Shown here: positions 17,962 to 26,471 of the stretch, piece by piece | Layout: every line of letters begins with the position of its first letter | Numbering within the stretch: position 1 is the stretch's first letter | Assembly: GCF_003201855.1 (NCBI RefSeq) | Contig: NZ_QJKI01000004.1 | Location: 147,738 to 211,737 of the forward strand | Length of the DNA: 64,000 nucleotides | Origin: Rivihabitans pingtungensis | GTDB taxonomy: Bacteria; Pseudomonadota; Gammaproteobacteria; Burkholderiales; Aquaspirillaceae | Direction of reading: 5' to 3' | Made by a program: the position numbers and the translations under genes | Notes under the pieces: generated by a model | What the model saw: only the letters and a program-made list of their open reading frames with translations | Database searches by the model: none | What the model was told of the DNA's origin: nothing

Positions 17962-18717
17962 TTACCTTTGCGGGTTGAGTTCGATGATCTGGCCGCTTTG
18001 CCCACGGCTTTGCGGGCCCAGCCAGTACAGGAAGGCCGGCACCACGCTGTCGGTTGGCGGCACTTCGGTTTTTGCTTCGCCCGGATGGGTGCGGGTGCGT
18101 TGTGGCGACTGCACCGGGCCCGGCACCAGCAGGTTGATGCGCAGGTTCGGGCACACGTCCCACTCGCTGGCCGCCATTTTCACCCAGTGCGGCAGGCCGG
18201 CGTGCGACACGGCAAAGCCGCCCCAGTACGGACCAGGGTGCAAGCCATGACTTTCGCCCACCGCCAGCACGGAAGCATCGGGCGATTGTGCCAGTAGCGG
18301 CAGGCAGGCGCGGGTCAACGCTGCCGGGGCTACGGTGTTGATGCGGAACTGGTTCATCCATTCTTCAATGCCCTGGTCGCGCAAGGGCGACAGCGCATAA
18401 AAATGCGAAGCGCAATGCACGATGCCATCCAGCCGGCCCAGCTCCTGGTGAATCTTGAACGCCACGGCGTTGAAATCTTCATCGCTGGCGGTGAGCAAGT
18501 CCAGCGGAATCGCCGCCGGCTCGGGGCTGCCAGCGCTGACGATTTCATCGTACACCGCTTCCAGACGCTTGATATTGCGCGCCAGCAGCACCACGGTGGC
18601 GCCATGGCGGGCGGCCCCTAGCGCCACGGCGCGACCAATGCCTTGCGTGGCGCCGGTGACCAGAATCACGCGCCCGGCCAAGAGCTCGGACGGAATGTCA
18701 TATTGTGTTGCGTGCAT
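17962..18717 (-). CDS. YciK-like short-chain dehydrogenase lacking the Tyr-Lys pair
   Basis: The 251-residue protein has an intact Rossmann motif TGATQGIG and overall similarity to the YciK group of SDRs. The active-site YxxxK, however, reads FAVSH (Phe168, His172), preceded by ESHG instead of the usual SSSVG. The codons are clear, so this is not a frameshift. Normal SDR catalysis is unlikely; it may bind NAD(P) as a regulator or use a different chemistry. Its ATG overlaps the hpnE stop as TGATG, showing coupling. The start at 18717 is preferred for that reason. Confidence 0.82.
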   Translation of the reverse strand: MHATQYDIPSELLAGRVILVTGATQGIGRAVALGAARHGATVVLLARNIKRLEAVYDEIVSAGSPEPAAIPLDLLTASDEDFNAVAFKIHQELGRLDGIVHCASHFYALSPLRDQGIEEWMNQFRINTVAPAALTRACLPLLAQSPDASVLAVGESHGLHPGPYWGGFAVSHAGLPHWVKMAASEWDVCPNLRINLLVPGPVQSPQRTRTHPGEAKTEVPPTDSVVPAFLYWLGPQSRGQSGQIIELNPQR

Positions 18718-20045
18718 CAGCAATTCAGTACTTTCTTGAGCAAATATGCAGCGTGCGCGCCGCTGCGCACCGCGCCTTCCAGCGTGGCCGGATACGGTCC
18801 GGCCACATGATCACCAGCCAGCGCCAGCCGGGGCCACGGGCCTTGTGCGGCGGCGCGGGCCAGGCCTGCGTCGCAGCTGAAGGTGGCGCGCCGTTCGGCA
18901 ATCACCTGGCCTTCGGCCTGGGCGCCCAGGCCGGCAAAGCGCTGGTTCAGGCCCGCGGCGGCGCGGCTGAGCAATTCCGCCGCTGACCAGGCTTGATGCG
19001 GCCCCGGCCCGCTGATCACCAGCGCCAGCCAGCCGGCGTGGCCGGCGCAGCGCTGGCGGTCAAACACCCACTGGCCCCAAGGGGCGTCCACCAGCCCCAG
19101 CCAGGGCTGCGGCAGCGCCTCGGGCCGATGCGCGCGCAAATACACCGTGTATATCGGCTGATAATCCAGTTTATTGATGGGCGCCAGCCAGTCGGTGGCG
19201 TCCTCGCGTTTTCTGTCCAGCAAGGCGGTGACATGCTGTGGCGCGGTGGCCAGCACGGCGGCGGCAAAGTGCTCGCCATCCACTTCCACGCCATCCTGAA
19301 CAGGAAACAGCGATTTTACCCTGTAACCCACACGGATGGCATGGCCTTGTGCAGTCAGCCAGTGCGCCGCCGGCTCGGGAAACAGCGCCGACAGGTCTAC
19401 GCGCGGCATCAGCATGTCGCTGTGCGCCGCCGGGCCGGCCATGCCGTCGCGCAGCACCGCAGCCAGACAGGCCATCGCCGCCCGCTCGATCGGGGTGTTC
19501 AGCGCCGCCAGGGTCAGCGGCTCCCAAAATGTGCGCGTCAGCCAGGCCGACTGCCCTTGCTGGCGCAGCCAGTCGGCCACGGTTTGCTCGGGCGGCGCGG
19601 CAAAGCCCTGCGCGCGCAAGGCCAATAAGGCGCGCAGCCAGCGCCAGCGCTCGCCCCAGGGCGCGCCACGCCAGCCCAGCCAGCCGGCCAGCTGATTCAG
19701 CGGCGCCGGCCAGGGCGGCATGGCAAAGCTGTGCTCGCCGGCTATGTCCAGCCGCTGCGGCGTGCGCCACAGCAATGCTTCTGGCGCGGCGCCCACCCGA
19801 CGCATCAGGCGCAGGCACTCGCTGTAAGCGCCCAGCAGCAGATGCTGGCCATTGTCGAACACGCCATCCGGCGCGCGCGCCAGCCGCCGCGCCCGTCCGC
19901 CCAACACGCGGCCGGCTTCGAACACGGTGACCTCGGCCCAGTCGGCCAGCGTCACCGCCGCCGCCAGACCGGCCCAGCCGCCGCCAACCACGGCGACGCG
20001 CGGGCGGGTGCTCAGCCGAACACTGAGGTTTTCCACGCCAGCCAC
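18717..20045 (-). CDS. hpnE: Hydroxysqualene dehydroxylase
   Basis: HpnE reduces hydroxysqualene to squalene in the bacterial route to hopanoids. The 442-residue flavoprotein has an N-terminal FAD motif VAVVGGGWAGLAAA followed by FEAGRVLGGRARR, and the family's FDNGQHLLLGAY segment. It begins with GTG at 20045 and overlaps hpnD by 34 bases. It is the third gene of hpnC-hpnD-hpnE. No squalene-hopene cyclase gene is present in this window, so the final product is inferred. Confidence 0.92.
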   Translation of the reverse strand: MAGVENLSVRLSTRPRVAVVGGGWAGLAAAVTLADWAEVTVFEAGRVLGGRARRLARAPDGVFDNGQHLLLGAYSECLRLMRRVGAAPEALLWRTPQRLDIAGEHSFAMPPWPAPLNQLAGWLGWRGAPWGERWRWLRALLALRAQGFAAPPEQTVADWLRQQGQSAWLTRTFWEPLTLAALNTPIERAAMACLAAVLRDGMAGPAAHSDMLMPRVDLSALFPEPAAHWLTAQGHAIRVGYRVKSLFPVQDGVEVDGEHFAAAVLATAPQHVTALLDRKREDATDWLAPINKLDYQPIYTVYLRAHRPEALPQPWLGLVDAPWGQWVFDRQRCAGHAGWLALVISGPGPHQAWSAAELLSRAAAGLNQRFAGLGAQAEGQVIAERRATFSCDAGLARAAAQGPWPRLALAGDHVAGPYPATLEGAVRSGAHAAYLLKKVLNC

Positions 20046-20860
20046 AGCTTGCGAATCGGCGTCAGCGACAGCCGTTGGTTCAGCACTTTTTCGGCACCGT
20101 CGCGGCGGATTTCGTCCAGCGTGGCGCGATAAATCGCCGCCATCATCAGGCCGGGGCGCTGCGGTTTGCGGTCCACCTTGGGCAGTTGCGCCAGCGCCTG
20201 CGTGTAAAACTGCTCGGCGCGCTCGATCTGGAACAGCATCAACTCACGAAACGCCGGGGTTTCCCGGTAGTTCAAAATATCGTCGGCCGGCACATTAAAG
20301 CGCTGCAAGTCTTCCACCGGCAGATAAATCCGCCCACGGCGGGCATCTTCGCCAACATCGCGGATGATATTGGTCAGCTGAAAAGCAATGCCCAGGTCGT
20401 GGGCATATTTCAGCGTTTGTCTATCTTGATAACCAAAAATCTGCGCGCACAGCTGGCCCACCACGCCAGCCACCCGGTAGCAATACAGCTGCAAATCACG
20501 AAAACTGGCGTAGCGCGCCTGGTCCAGGTCCATTTCCATGCCGTCGATGATTTCCAGCAGCTGGCCTTGCGGCAAATCCAGCGCACGCACATGCGGCAGC
20601 AAGGCCTGGCCCACCGGGTGCTCGGGCGCGCCGGCGTACAGCCGCTCCACCTCGCTGCGCCACCAGGCCAGCTTGAGCCGCGCCACCCGCTCTTCGTGGC
20701 ATTCGTCCACCACATCATCCACTTCGCGGCAAAACGCATACAAAGCGGTCACCGCCCGGCGGCGGTCTTCTGGCAAAAAGCGAAAGCTGTAATAAAAACT
20801 CGAGCCGCTTTTTGCGGCCTTGTCCTCACAATATTGGTCGGGCGTCACTGTGTCGGGCAT
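20012..20860 (-). CDS. hpnD: Presqualene diphosphate synthase
   Basis: HpnD condenses two farnesyl diphosphates into presqualene diphosphate. The 282-residue protein contains both aspartate-rich metal sites, FCREVDDVVDE near residue 45 and TNIIRDVGEDARRGRIYLP near residue 165. The order hpnC-hpnD-hpnE and the paralogy with hpnC support the HpnD call. Its 164 bp upstream gap holds repeat copy B. Confidence 0.93.
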   Translation of the reverse strand: MPDTVTPDQYCEDKAAKSGSSFYYSFRFLPEDRRRAVTALYAFCREVDDVVDECHEERVARLKLAWWRSEVERLYAGAPEHPVGQALLPHVRALDLPQGQLLEIIDGMEMDLDQARYASFRDLQLYCYRVAGVVGQLCAQIFGYQDRQTLKYAHDLGIAFQLTNIIRDVGEDARRGRIYLPVEDLQRFNVPADDILNYRETPAFRELMLFQIERAEQFYTQALAQLPKVDRKPQRPGLMMAAIYRATLDEIRRDGAEKVLNQRLSLTPIRKLWLAWKTSVFG

Positions 20861-20879
20861 CCTCGCATGGGGTTTTCAA

Positions 20880-20998
20880 TAAGCGCCGCTCACAAGCCCC
20901 TCCTGGCGTTGTTGCGCGGCCTTGCCGTACTTGTTTGTACTGTCTGCGGCCGCACGCCTGGTCAGGCGCGCTGCGCTGGGTTTTGTGAGCGACGCTAA
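20880..20998 (+). repeat. Intergenic inverted-repeat element, copy B
   Basis: A near full-length copy between hpnC and hpnD. Left arm TAAGCGCCGCTCACAAGCCC, then CTCCTGGCGTTGTTGCG, a centre GTACTTGTTTGTAC, GGTCAGGCGCGCTGCG and right arm GGGTTTTGTGAGCGACGCTAA. It lies inside a minus-strand operon, so a stable hairpin would be transcribed between the two genes. Confidence 0.9.
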
Positions 20999-21024
20999 AT
21001 GGGGCTTGGCGCTGCGGATAGCAC

Positions 21025-21840
21025 TCAGCGTTTGCGCAAAGCGCGCCAGCCCATATACAACCAATCACGCGCCTGCAAAGTGGGGCGCTGGCGGAACACG
21101 TCGCCGCCGCTTTGGTGCAGCTTGCGCAAAATGGTCTCGCCGCCCAGCACAATCAAGCGCAACTCCAGGCCAAAGCGGCCGGGCAATTGTCGGGCCAGCG
21201 GCGCGCCGGCGGCCAGCATGCTGCGGGCACGACCAATCTGCTCACGCATCATCACCGACCACAGCCCGCCGGTGTCGCCCGCGGCGATCTGCGCCTCGCT
21301 GATGCGGTATTTGGCCAGCGCATCCTGCGGCAGGTAGACCCGGCCCTTTTGCCAGTCCAGCGCCACATCCTGCCAGAAATTGGTCAGCTGCAAGGCGGTG
21401 CAGATGCCGTCGGACATCGCCAGGCTGCGGCTGTCGTGTTCGTTAAACAGATGCAGCATCAGCCGCCCCACCGGATTGGCCGAGCGCCGGCAATAGCCGA
21501 TCAAATCGGCAAAGCTGGCGTAGCGGGTGACGCTGACATCCTGGCTGAAGGCGCTGAGCAAATCCAGAAATGGCTGCGCCGGCAGCGCATGGCGCGCCAT
21601 CTGCTCGGCCAGCGGGGCAAACACCGGATGGCCGTCGCCATCGCCGCCGCCGGCAATCGCCAGCAGGCGCTGGCGATAGTCGTCCAGCGCCGCCAGCCGC
21701 GCCTCGGGCGCAGCGTCGCCTTCGTCGGCCAGATCATCGGCGCTGCGGGCAAAGTGATAAATGGCGTGCACCGCCGGGCGGATGCGCGCCGGCAACAGCA
21801 GCGAACCCACCGGAAAGTTTTCGTAATGGCCAACCGACAT
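21025..21840 (-). CDS. hpnC: Hydroxysqualene synthase
   Basis: HpnC converts presqualene diphosphate to hydroxysqualene. The 271-residue protein is a squalene/phytoene synthase family member with both metal sites, FARSADDLADEGD and TNFWQDVALDWQKGRVYLP. The start at 21840 (MSVGHYENFPVGSLLLP) matches family starts; the frame upstream adds ten residues. It leads the hpn cluster, and the tRNA-Ala promoter is divergent upstream. Confidence 0.93.
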   Translation of the reverse strand: MSVGHYENFPVGSLLLPARIRPAVHAIYHFARSADDLADEGDAAPEARLAALDDYRQRLLAIAGGGDGDGHPVFAPLAEQMARHALPAQPFLDLLSAFSQDVSVTRYASFADLIGYCRRSANPVGRLMLHLFNEHDSRSLAMSDGICTALQLTNFWQDVALDWQKGRVYLPQDALAKYRISEAQIAAGDTGGLWSVMMREQIGRARSMLAAGAPLARQLPGRFGLELRLIVLGGETILRKLHQSGGDVFRQRPTLQARDWLYMGWRALRKR

Positions 21841-21914
21841 GCGCCATCCTTGCAGGAACGAGACAATCAAAGTATACCCTGACTGCGATTGTGAAAAATT
21901 TTTCGCCCACGCTC

Positions 21915-21943
21915 TTTACACTCGCCGCACCCCACGGCATAAT
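21915..21943 (+). promoter_or_regulatory. Sigma-70 promoter for the first tRNA-Ala
   Basis: TTTACA at 21915-21920 and CATAAT at 21938-21943 are separated by 17 bases, about 47 bp upstream of the tRNA. Confidence 0.7.
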
Positions 21944-21989
21944 GCGCCCCACATTGAACAACGGCCCTGCCGAAGTTCAACTGGCCTGT

Positions 21990-22065
<76 letters not shown>

Positions 22066-22115
22066 CCGGACTTTGCACGGTTAACAAGCCTATCTGGTTT
22101 TGTTGGCAGTGCGTG

Positions 22116-22148
22116 AAAAGCTGTTTTGATAAACAGCTTTTGTGTTTT
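22116..22148 (+). terminator. Hairpin terminator between tRNA-Ala and tRNA-Glu
   Basis: Perfect 11-base arms AAAAGCTGTTT and AAACAGCTTTT around a four-base TGAT loop, followed by TGTGTTTT. Confidence 0.7.
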
Positions 22149-22151
22149 AAA

Positions 22152-22227
22152 GTCCCCATCGTCTAGAGGCCTAGGACACCGCCCTTTCACGGCGATAACC
22201 GGGGTTCGAATCCCCGTGGGGACGCCA
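22152..22227 (+). tRNA. tRNA-Glu(UUC)
   Basis: 76 bases with encoded CCA. Acceptor arm GTCCCCA/TGGGGAC and anticodon loop CTTTCAC give anticodon TTC. The T arm CGGGG/CCCCG with GTTCGAATC is standard. Confidence 0.97.
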
Positions 22228-22236
22228 GATCAAAAA

Positions 22237-22267
22237 ACCCGTCAGCCTGTGCTGGCGGGTTTTTTTA
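22237..22267 (+). terminator. Terminator after tRNA-Glu
   Basis: Stem ACCCGTCAGC with GCTGGCGGGT (one G-T pair), loop CTGT, followed by seven T residues. Confidence 0.85.
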
Positions 22268-22438
22268 TTGCCATTGCACCGTGATGGGTATCGCCCAACG
22301 TGATGGGGCGCGTGGGCGGCTTATTTCGGCCGCAAGCAATATTGCTGATCAATCCAGATAAGTCTTGATAAAAGAATGCCTTGCCGCGTTTGATCTGGGA
22401 TTCTGGCAAAAAACCTGCAAAATTTTCTACACAAACCC

Positions 22439-22467
22439 TTGACGCACGCACTGACCACGGATATAGT
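22439..22467 (+). promoter_or_regulatory. Strong sigma-70 promoter for the second tRNA-Ala
   Basis: TTGACG at 22439-22444, a 17-base spacer and TATAGT at 22462-22467, 44 bp upstream of the tRNA. The 240 bases between the tRNA-Glu terminator and this tRNA hold no other feature I can support. Confidence 0.8.
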
Positions 22468-22511
22468 TCGCACCTCTTCGACGCACAGCAACATCGCGAT
22501 GAAGACCCTGT

Positions 22512-22587
<76 letters not shown>

Positions 22588-22667
22588 CCAAATTCGATTG
22601 GCTGCGTCAAGCAGTTGATCAGGCAGTTAAAATCCTGAGTCTGACCAGATCAGGTGCACCCGACAGT

Positions 22668-22743
<76 letters not shown>

Positions 22744-22753
22744 CTTCATCGAA

Positions 22754-22785
22754 AATCACGCCACCTTCGGGTGGCGTGATTTTTT
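22754..22785 (+). terminator. Terminator after tRNA-Ala copy 3
   Basis: Twelve-base perfect stem AATCACGCCACC with GGTGGCGTGATT, loop TTCG, then a T run. Confidence 0.92.
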
Positions 22786-22854
22786 GCGCTGCAAAATCAT
22801 GACAAAACTGTTATAAGAAGCGCCACCCCTTCTTAACTCTATTGCGAGTCTGTC

Positions 22855-23166
22855 ATGCATCCCCCCGAGCTTTCCGACTACACCGCCTTGTTTGCCCGTT
22901 ATGGCAAGCTGTCTGATATTTATATGGGCCCGGACGACGAGCGCTTTCGCTTGCTGTTCGAGCAGGTCTGTCATCTGCTCAGCCAGCCTTCGCCGTTCAA
23001 TTTGAGTTTGCCGGATGGCTTTGTGCGCACCGCCCGCCAGTATCTGGCCAACGACAGCCGCACGGTCAGCCATATGCGCAACCCGGAAAACCGCCACTTC
23101 ATGCTCAGCGATCTGTTTGATTACGTGGAGCTGATGCAGCGCATTCACGCGCGCCGCCACCCGTAA
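22855..23166 (+). CDS. Hypothetical protein, 103 aa
   Basis: A small, acidic, apparently cytoplasmic protein with no signal peptide or membrane segment. It is predicted to be mostly helical, and its base composition matches the neighbouring genes. It is 38 bp upstream of radA on the same strand and may share its transcript. I do not recognise the family. The frame is supported by its position, the ordinary codon pattern, and the absence of a competing gene. Confidence 0.7.
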   Translation: MHPPELSDYTALFARYGKLSDIYMGPDDERFRLLFEQVCHLLSQPSPFNLSLPDGFVRTARQYLANDSRTVSHMRNPENRHFMLSDLFDYVELMQRIHARRHP

Positions 23167-23204
23167 GGGTGTTTTACTGAATCTGATTGATTGAGCGTCA
23201 CCCC

Positions 23205-24578
23205 ATGGCCAAAGCCAAAACTGTTTATGTGTGCAGCGAATGCGGCGGCATCAGCCCCAAATGGCAGGGCCAGTGCCCGCACTGCACCAGCTGGAACTCC
23301 CTGAGCGAAACCGTGCAGGCGCCGCCTGCCGCCAACGGCGGCAATCACCGCTTTCAGGCGCTGGCCGCCAGCAGCGGCGAAGTGCAGGTGCTGGCCGAGG
23401 TGCAGGCCGAAGAAGCGCCGCGCGACCCGTCCGGCAGCGACGAGCTGGACCGGGTGCTGGGCGGCGGCCTGGTGCGCGGCGCGGTGATCCTGATTGGCGG
23501 TGACCCCGGCATTGGCAAATCCACCCTGCTGCTGCAAACCTTGGCCAGTGTTGGCGCACGGCGCAAGGTGCTGTATGTGACCGGCGAAGAATCCGCCCAG
23601 CAGGTGGCGCTGCGCGCCTCGCGGCTGGCGGTGGACGCCGGGCGGGTGCGCCTGCTGGCGGAAATCCGCCTGGAGCAGGTGCTGGCGGTCTTGCAGAGCG
23701 AGCGCCCGGACGTGGTGGTGATTGATTCGATTCAAACCGTGTACACCGATGTGCTCAGCTCCGCCCCCGGCTCGGTCGGCCAGGTGCGCGAATGCGCGGC
23801 GCAACTGACCCGAGTGGCCAAGCAGACCGGGGTGACCATGATTCTGGTTGGCCACGTCACCAAAGAAGGCGCGCTGGCCGGCCCGCGCGTGCTGGAACAC
23901 ATTGTTGACACCGTGTTGTATTTTGAGGGCGACAGCCATTCCAGTTTTCGGATGATCCGCGCCATCAAAAACCGCTTTGGCGCAGTCAACGAGCTGGGCG
24001 TGTTCGCCATGACCGACCGTGGGCTGAAAGGGATTTCCAACCCGTCGGCGATTTTTTTGTCCAGCCATCGCGACGAAGTGCCCGGCTCCAGCGTGCTGGT
24101 GACCATGGAAGGCACCCGCCCCTTGCTGGTGGAAATCCAGGCGCTGGTGGACGAAGCGCACGGCCAGCCGCGCCGACTGTCGGTGGGGCTGGAGCAAAAC
24201 CGCCTGGCCATGCTGCTGGCGGTGCTGCACCGCCACGCCGGGGTGGCCTGTTTTGATCAGGATGTGTTTATCAATGCGGTGGGCGGCGTGCGCATTGGCG
24301 AGCCGGCAGCTGACCTGGCGGTGTTGCTGGCCATTGTCTCGTCACTGCGTAATCGGCCCTTGCCGGATAAACTGGTGGTGTTTGGCGAGGTGGGCCTGGC
24401 CGGTGAGGTGCGCCCGGTGGCGCACGGCCAGGAGCGGCTGAAAGAAGCCGCCAAGCTGGGCTTTTGCCGTGCCATCGTGCCGCAGGCCAATGCGCCGCGC
24501 CAGGGCATTGATGGGCTGGAGCTGATTCCGGTGGAGCGGCTGGAGCAGGCGGTGGATTATTGCCGCTCGTCGGCCTGA
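23205..24578 (+). CDS. radA: DNA repair protein RadA
   Basis: RadA (Sms) is a RecA-like ATPase that drives branch migration in recombination repair. The 457-residue protein has an N-terminal zinc finger (CSECGG...CPHC), a Walker A motif GDPGIGKST, the RadA-specific KNRFG motif (AIKNRFGAVNELGVF), and a Lon-protease-like C-terminal domain. The ATG at 23205 (MAKAKTVYVCSEC) is the family start. Its last 22 bases overlap the convergent lolD-like gene. Confidence 0.96.
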   Translation: MAKAKTVYVCSECGGISPKWQGQCPHCTSWNSLSETVQAPPAANGGNHRFQALAASSGEVQVLAEVQAEEAPRDPSGSDELDRVLGGGLVRGAVILIGGDPGIGKSTLLLQTLASVGARRKVLYVTGEESAQQVALRASRLAVDAGRVRLLAEIRLEQVLAVLQSERPDVVVIDSIQTVYTDVLSSAPGSVGQVRECAAQLTRVAKQTGVTMILVGHVTKEGALAGPRVLEHIVDTVLYFEGDSHSSFRMIRAIKNRFGAVNELGVFAMTDRGLKGISNPSAIFLSSHRDEVPGSSVLVTMEGTRPLLVEIQALVDEAHGQPRRLSVGLEQNRLAMLLAVLHRHAGVACFDQDVFINAVGGVRIGEPAADLAVLLAIVSSLRNRPLPDKLVVFGEVGLAGEVRPVAHGQERLKEAAKLGFCRAIVPQANAPRQGIDGLELIPVERLEQAVDYCRSSA

Positions 24579-25261
24579 GCCGGCGGCAGCAAGCGCCCGT
24601 CCTGCAAATAAAACTGCTGGTCGCAGCTTTGCGCCAGGCGCGGGTCGTGGGTGACGATCAAAAAACTCATGCCTTCTTCGCGGTTCAGCTCGCGCAGCAG
24701 GGCAAACACCTCGTTGGCGGTCTGGCTGTCCAGATTGCCGGTGGGCTCGTCGGCCAGCACCAGCCGGGGGCGGTTGATCAGCGCGCGCACAATCGCCACC
24801 CGCTGCTGCTGCCCGCCAGACAATTGCACCGGCCGCTTGTGCGCGTGCTCGGCCAGGCCCACCCGCGCCAGCAAGGTGCGGGCGCGCTCGCGGTCGGCGG
24901 CGCTGATGCGCCCGACGCCGGCCAGCACGGGCATCAGCACGTTTTCTTCAGCGCTGAACGCCGGCAATAAGTGGTGAAACTGAAAAATAAAACCCAGATA
25001 CCGATTGCGCAGCGCCGTGCGCACGCGGTCGTTTTGCCCGCTGGCCTGCTCGCCGGCCAGCCACAGCTGGCCTTCTGTGGGTGATTCCAGCAGGCCAATA
25101 ATATTCAGCAGGGTGGATTTGCCCGAGCCAGACGGCCCGATCAGCGCAGAAAACCCGCCTTCCGGCAGCTTAAGATCAATGCCGTGCAGCACTTCCACCA
25201 GCGGCGAATCGCCGCCGCCGTAGCGCTGGCGAATGCCTTGCAACACCATCACATCAGCCAC
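24557..25261 (-). CDS. ABC exporter ATPase, LolD/MacB family
   Basis: The 234-residue ATPase has Walker A GPSGSGKST, signature LSGGQQQR, Walker B LVLADEPTGNLD and an H-loop THD. It belongs to the LolD/MacB/FtsE branch. It is the last gene of an adaptor-permease-ATPase operon and overlaps the permease gene by eight bases. Because the partner permease is single and a HlyD-type adaptor is present, a MacAB-like efflux or export role fits better than lipoprotein sorting. The substrate is unknown. Confidence 0.88.
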   Translation of the reverse strand: MADVMVLQGIRQRYGGGDSPLVEVLHGIDLKLPEGGFSALIGPSGSGKSTLLNIIGLLESPTEGQLWLAGEQASGQNDRVRTALRNRYLGFIFQFHHLLPAFSAEENVLMPVLAGVGRISAADRERARTLLARVGLAEHAHKRPVQLSGGQQQRVAIVRALINRPRLVLADEPTGNLDSQTANEVFALLRELNREEGMSFLIVTHDPRLAQSCDQQFYLQDGRLLPPAQADERQ

Positions 25262-26471
25262 GAATCGCCTCCACCGGGTCCAGCCGCGCGGCGCGCAGCG
25301 CCGGCATCAGCGCCGACAATAAGCCCACCACAAAGGCAATCAGCGCGGTGCTGATGAACAGCTCGCTGTCCAGCACCACCGGAAACAGCGGCCCACCGTC
25401 TTCGGTGCGGGCAATCTGGGTAAAGCCCAGCGCCAGCCCGGCGCCCAGCCCGGTGCCAAATAGCGCGCCCACCAGGCCGACAATGCCGCCCTGCAATAAA
25501 AACACCCCCAAAATCCGCCAGGCCGGGGTGCCCATGGCACGCAGAATGCCGATTTCGCGCTGACGCTGCACCACCGACACCACCAGCACGCTGGCGATGC
25601 CCAGCGCCACGGCGAAGGTGACAAACACGCGAATCATGGTGCTGGAGGCGCGCTGGCTTTTCAGCGCGGTGACCAACTGGCCATTGCTGGCCTGCCAGCT
25701 GTCGGCGGTCAGCCCGGTGCTGGCGGACAATTGCCCGGCCAGGGTTTCCGCCTCAAACAGCTGGTCGGTGCGCACATAGATTTCGGTGATGTCCAGCCGG
25801 TAGCCCAGCAGGTTTTGCGCGTCGCGCAGCGGCATCAGCACCCAGCGGCGGTTGAGGTCTTTCAGGCCAAAGTCCAGCGTGGCGGCCACCCGCACCGAGA
25901 TTTGCTCGCCGCTGGCCGATTGCAGGCGCAGCCGGCTGCCCGGGCTCAGGCCCAGGTCGGCGGCCAGCTCGACGCCAATCAGCGCCTCGCCGGCGGCCAG
26001 CTGCAATTGGCCGCTGCGCAGTTTATTGTCCAGCCGGACCACGGTTTGGTAATCATCCAGCTCAATGCCCATCAGCGACACCGATTTGCGCACGCCGCCC
26101 TGCTGCGCCACGCCGGGGCCGCTGGCCATCACCGCCGAGGCCGTCACCCGTGGATGGGCGCGGATTTCATGCAGCAGCGGCGTCCAGTTGGCGATGGTGT
26201 TTTCCCGTTGGGTGCGCTTGCGCACGTCGGCCAGCGGGGTGACGCCGTCTGGCGCGCTCAGCGCCGCTTGGTTGAGCCGGTCGGCCGGGCGCAGCACCAC
26301 ATGCGCCTGGCTGGACAGGGTGCGGTCGATGATATTGGCTTGCAGGCCGTTGACAATGGCGGTGATGTAGACAATCACGCCGACGCCGATGGTCACCCCG
26401 CCCAAAATCAGCGCGGTCTGAAACCGCCCTTCGCGCAATAAGCGCCAGGCCACCGTCCAGATAAAACTCAT
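25254..26471 (-). CDS. ABC exporter permease, MacB/FtsX type
   Basis: The 405-residue permease has one N-terminal membrane helix, a periplasmic domain of about 220 residues, and three C-terminal helices (FtsX domain) with the [19 protein letters not shown] segment. This is the usual MacB-type topology. It overlaps the adaptor gene by four bases and the ATPase gene by eight. It probably forms a homodimeric mechanotransmission-type exporter with its neighbours. Substrate not evident. Confidence 0.88.
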   Translation of the reverse strand: MSFIWTVAWRLLREGRFQTALILGGVTIGVGVIVYITAIVNGLQANIIDRTLSSQAHVVLRPADRLNQAALSAPDGVTPLADVRKRTQRENTIANWTPLLHEIRAHPRVTASAVMASGPGVAQQGGVRKSVSLMGIELDDYQTVVRLDNKLRSGQLQLAAGEALIGVELAADLGLSPGSRLRLQSASGEQISVRVAATLDFGLKDLNRRWVLMPLRDAQNLLGYRLDITEIYVRTDQLFEAETLAGQLSASTGLTADSWQASNGQLVTALKSQRASSTMIRVFVTFAVALGIASVLVVSVVQRQREIGILRAMGTPAWRILGVFLLQGGIVGLVGALFGTGLGAGLALGFTQIARTEDGGPLFPVVLDSELFISTALIAFVVGLLSALMPALRAARLDPVEAIRG

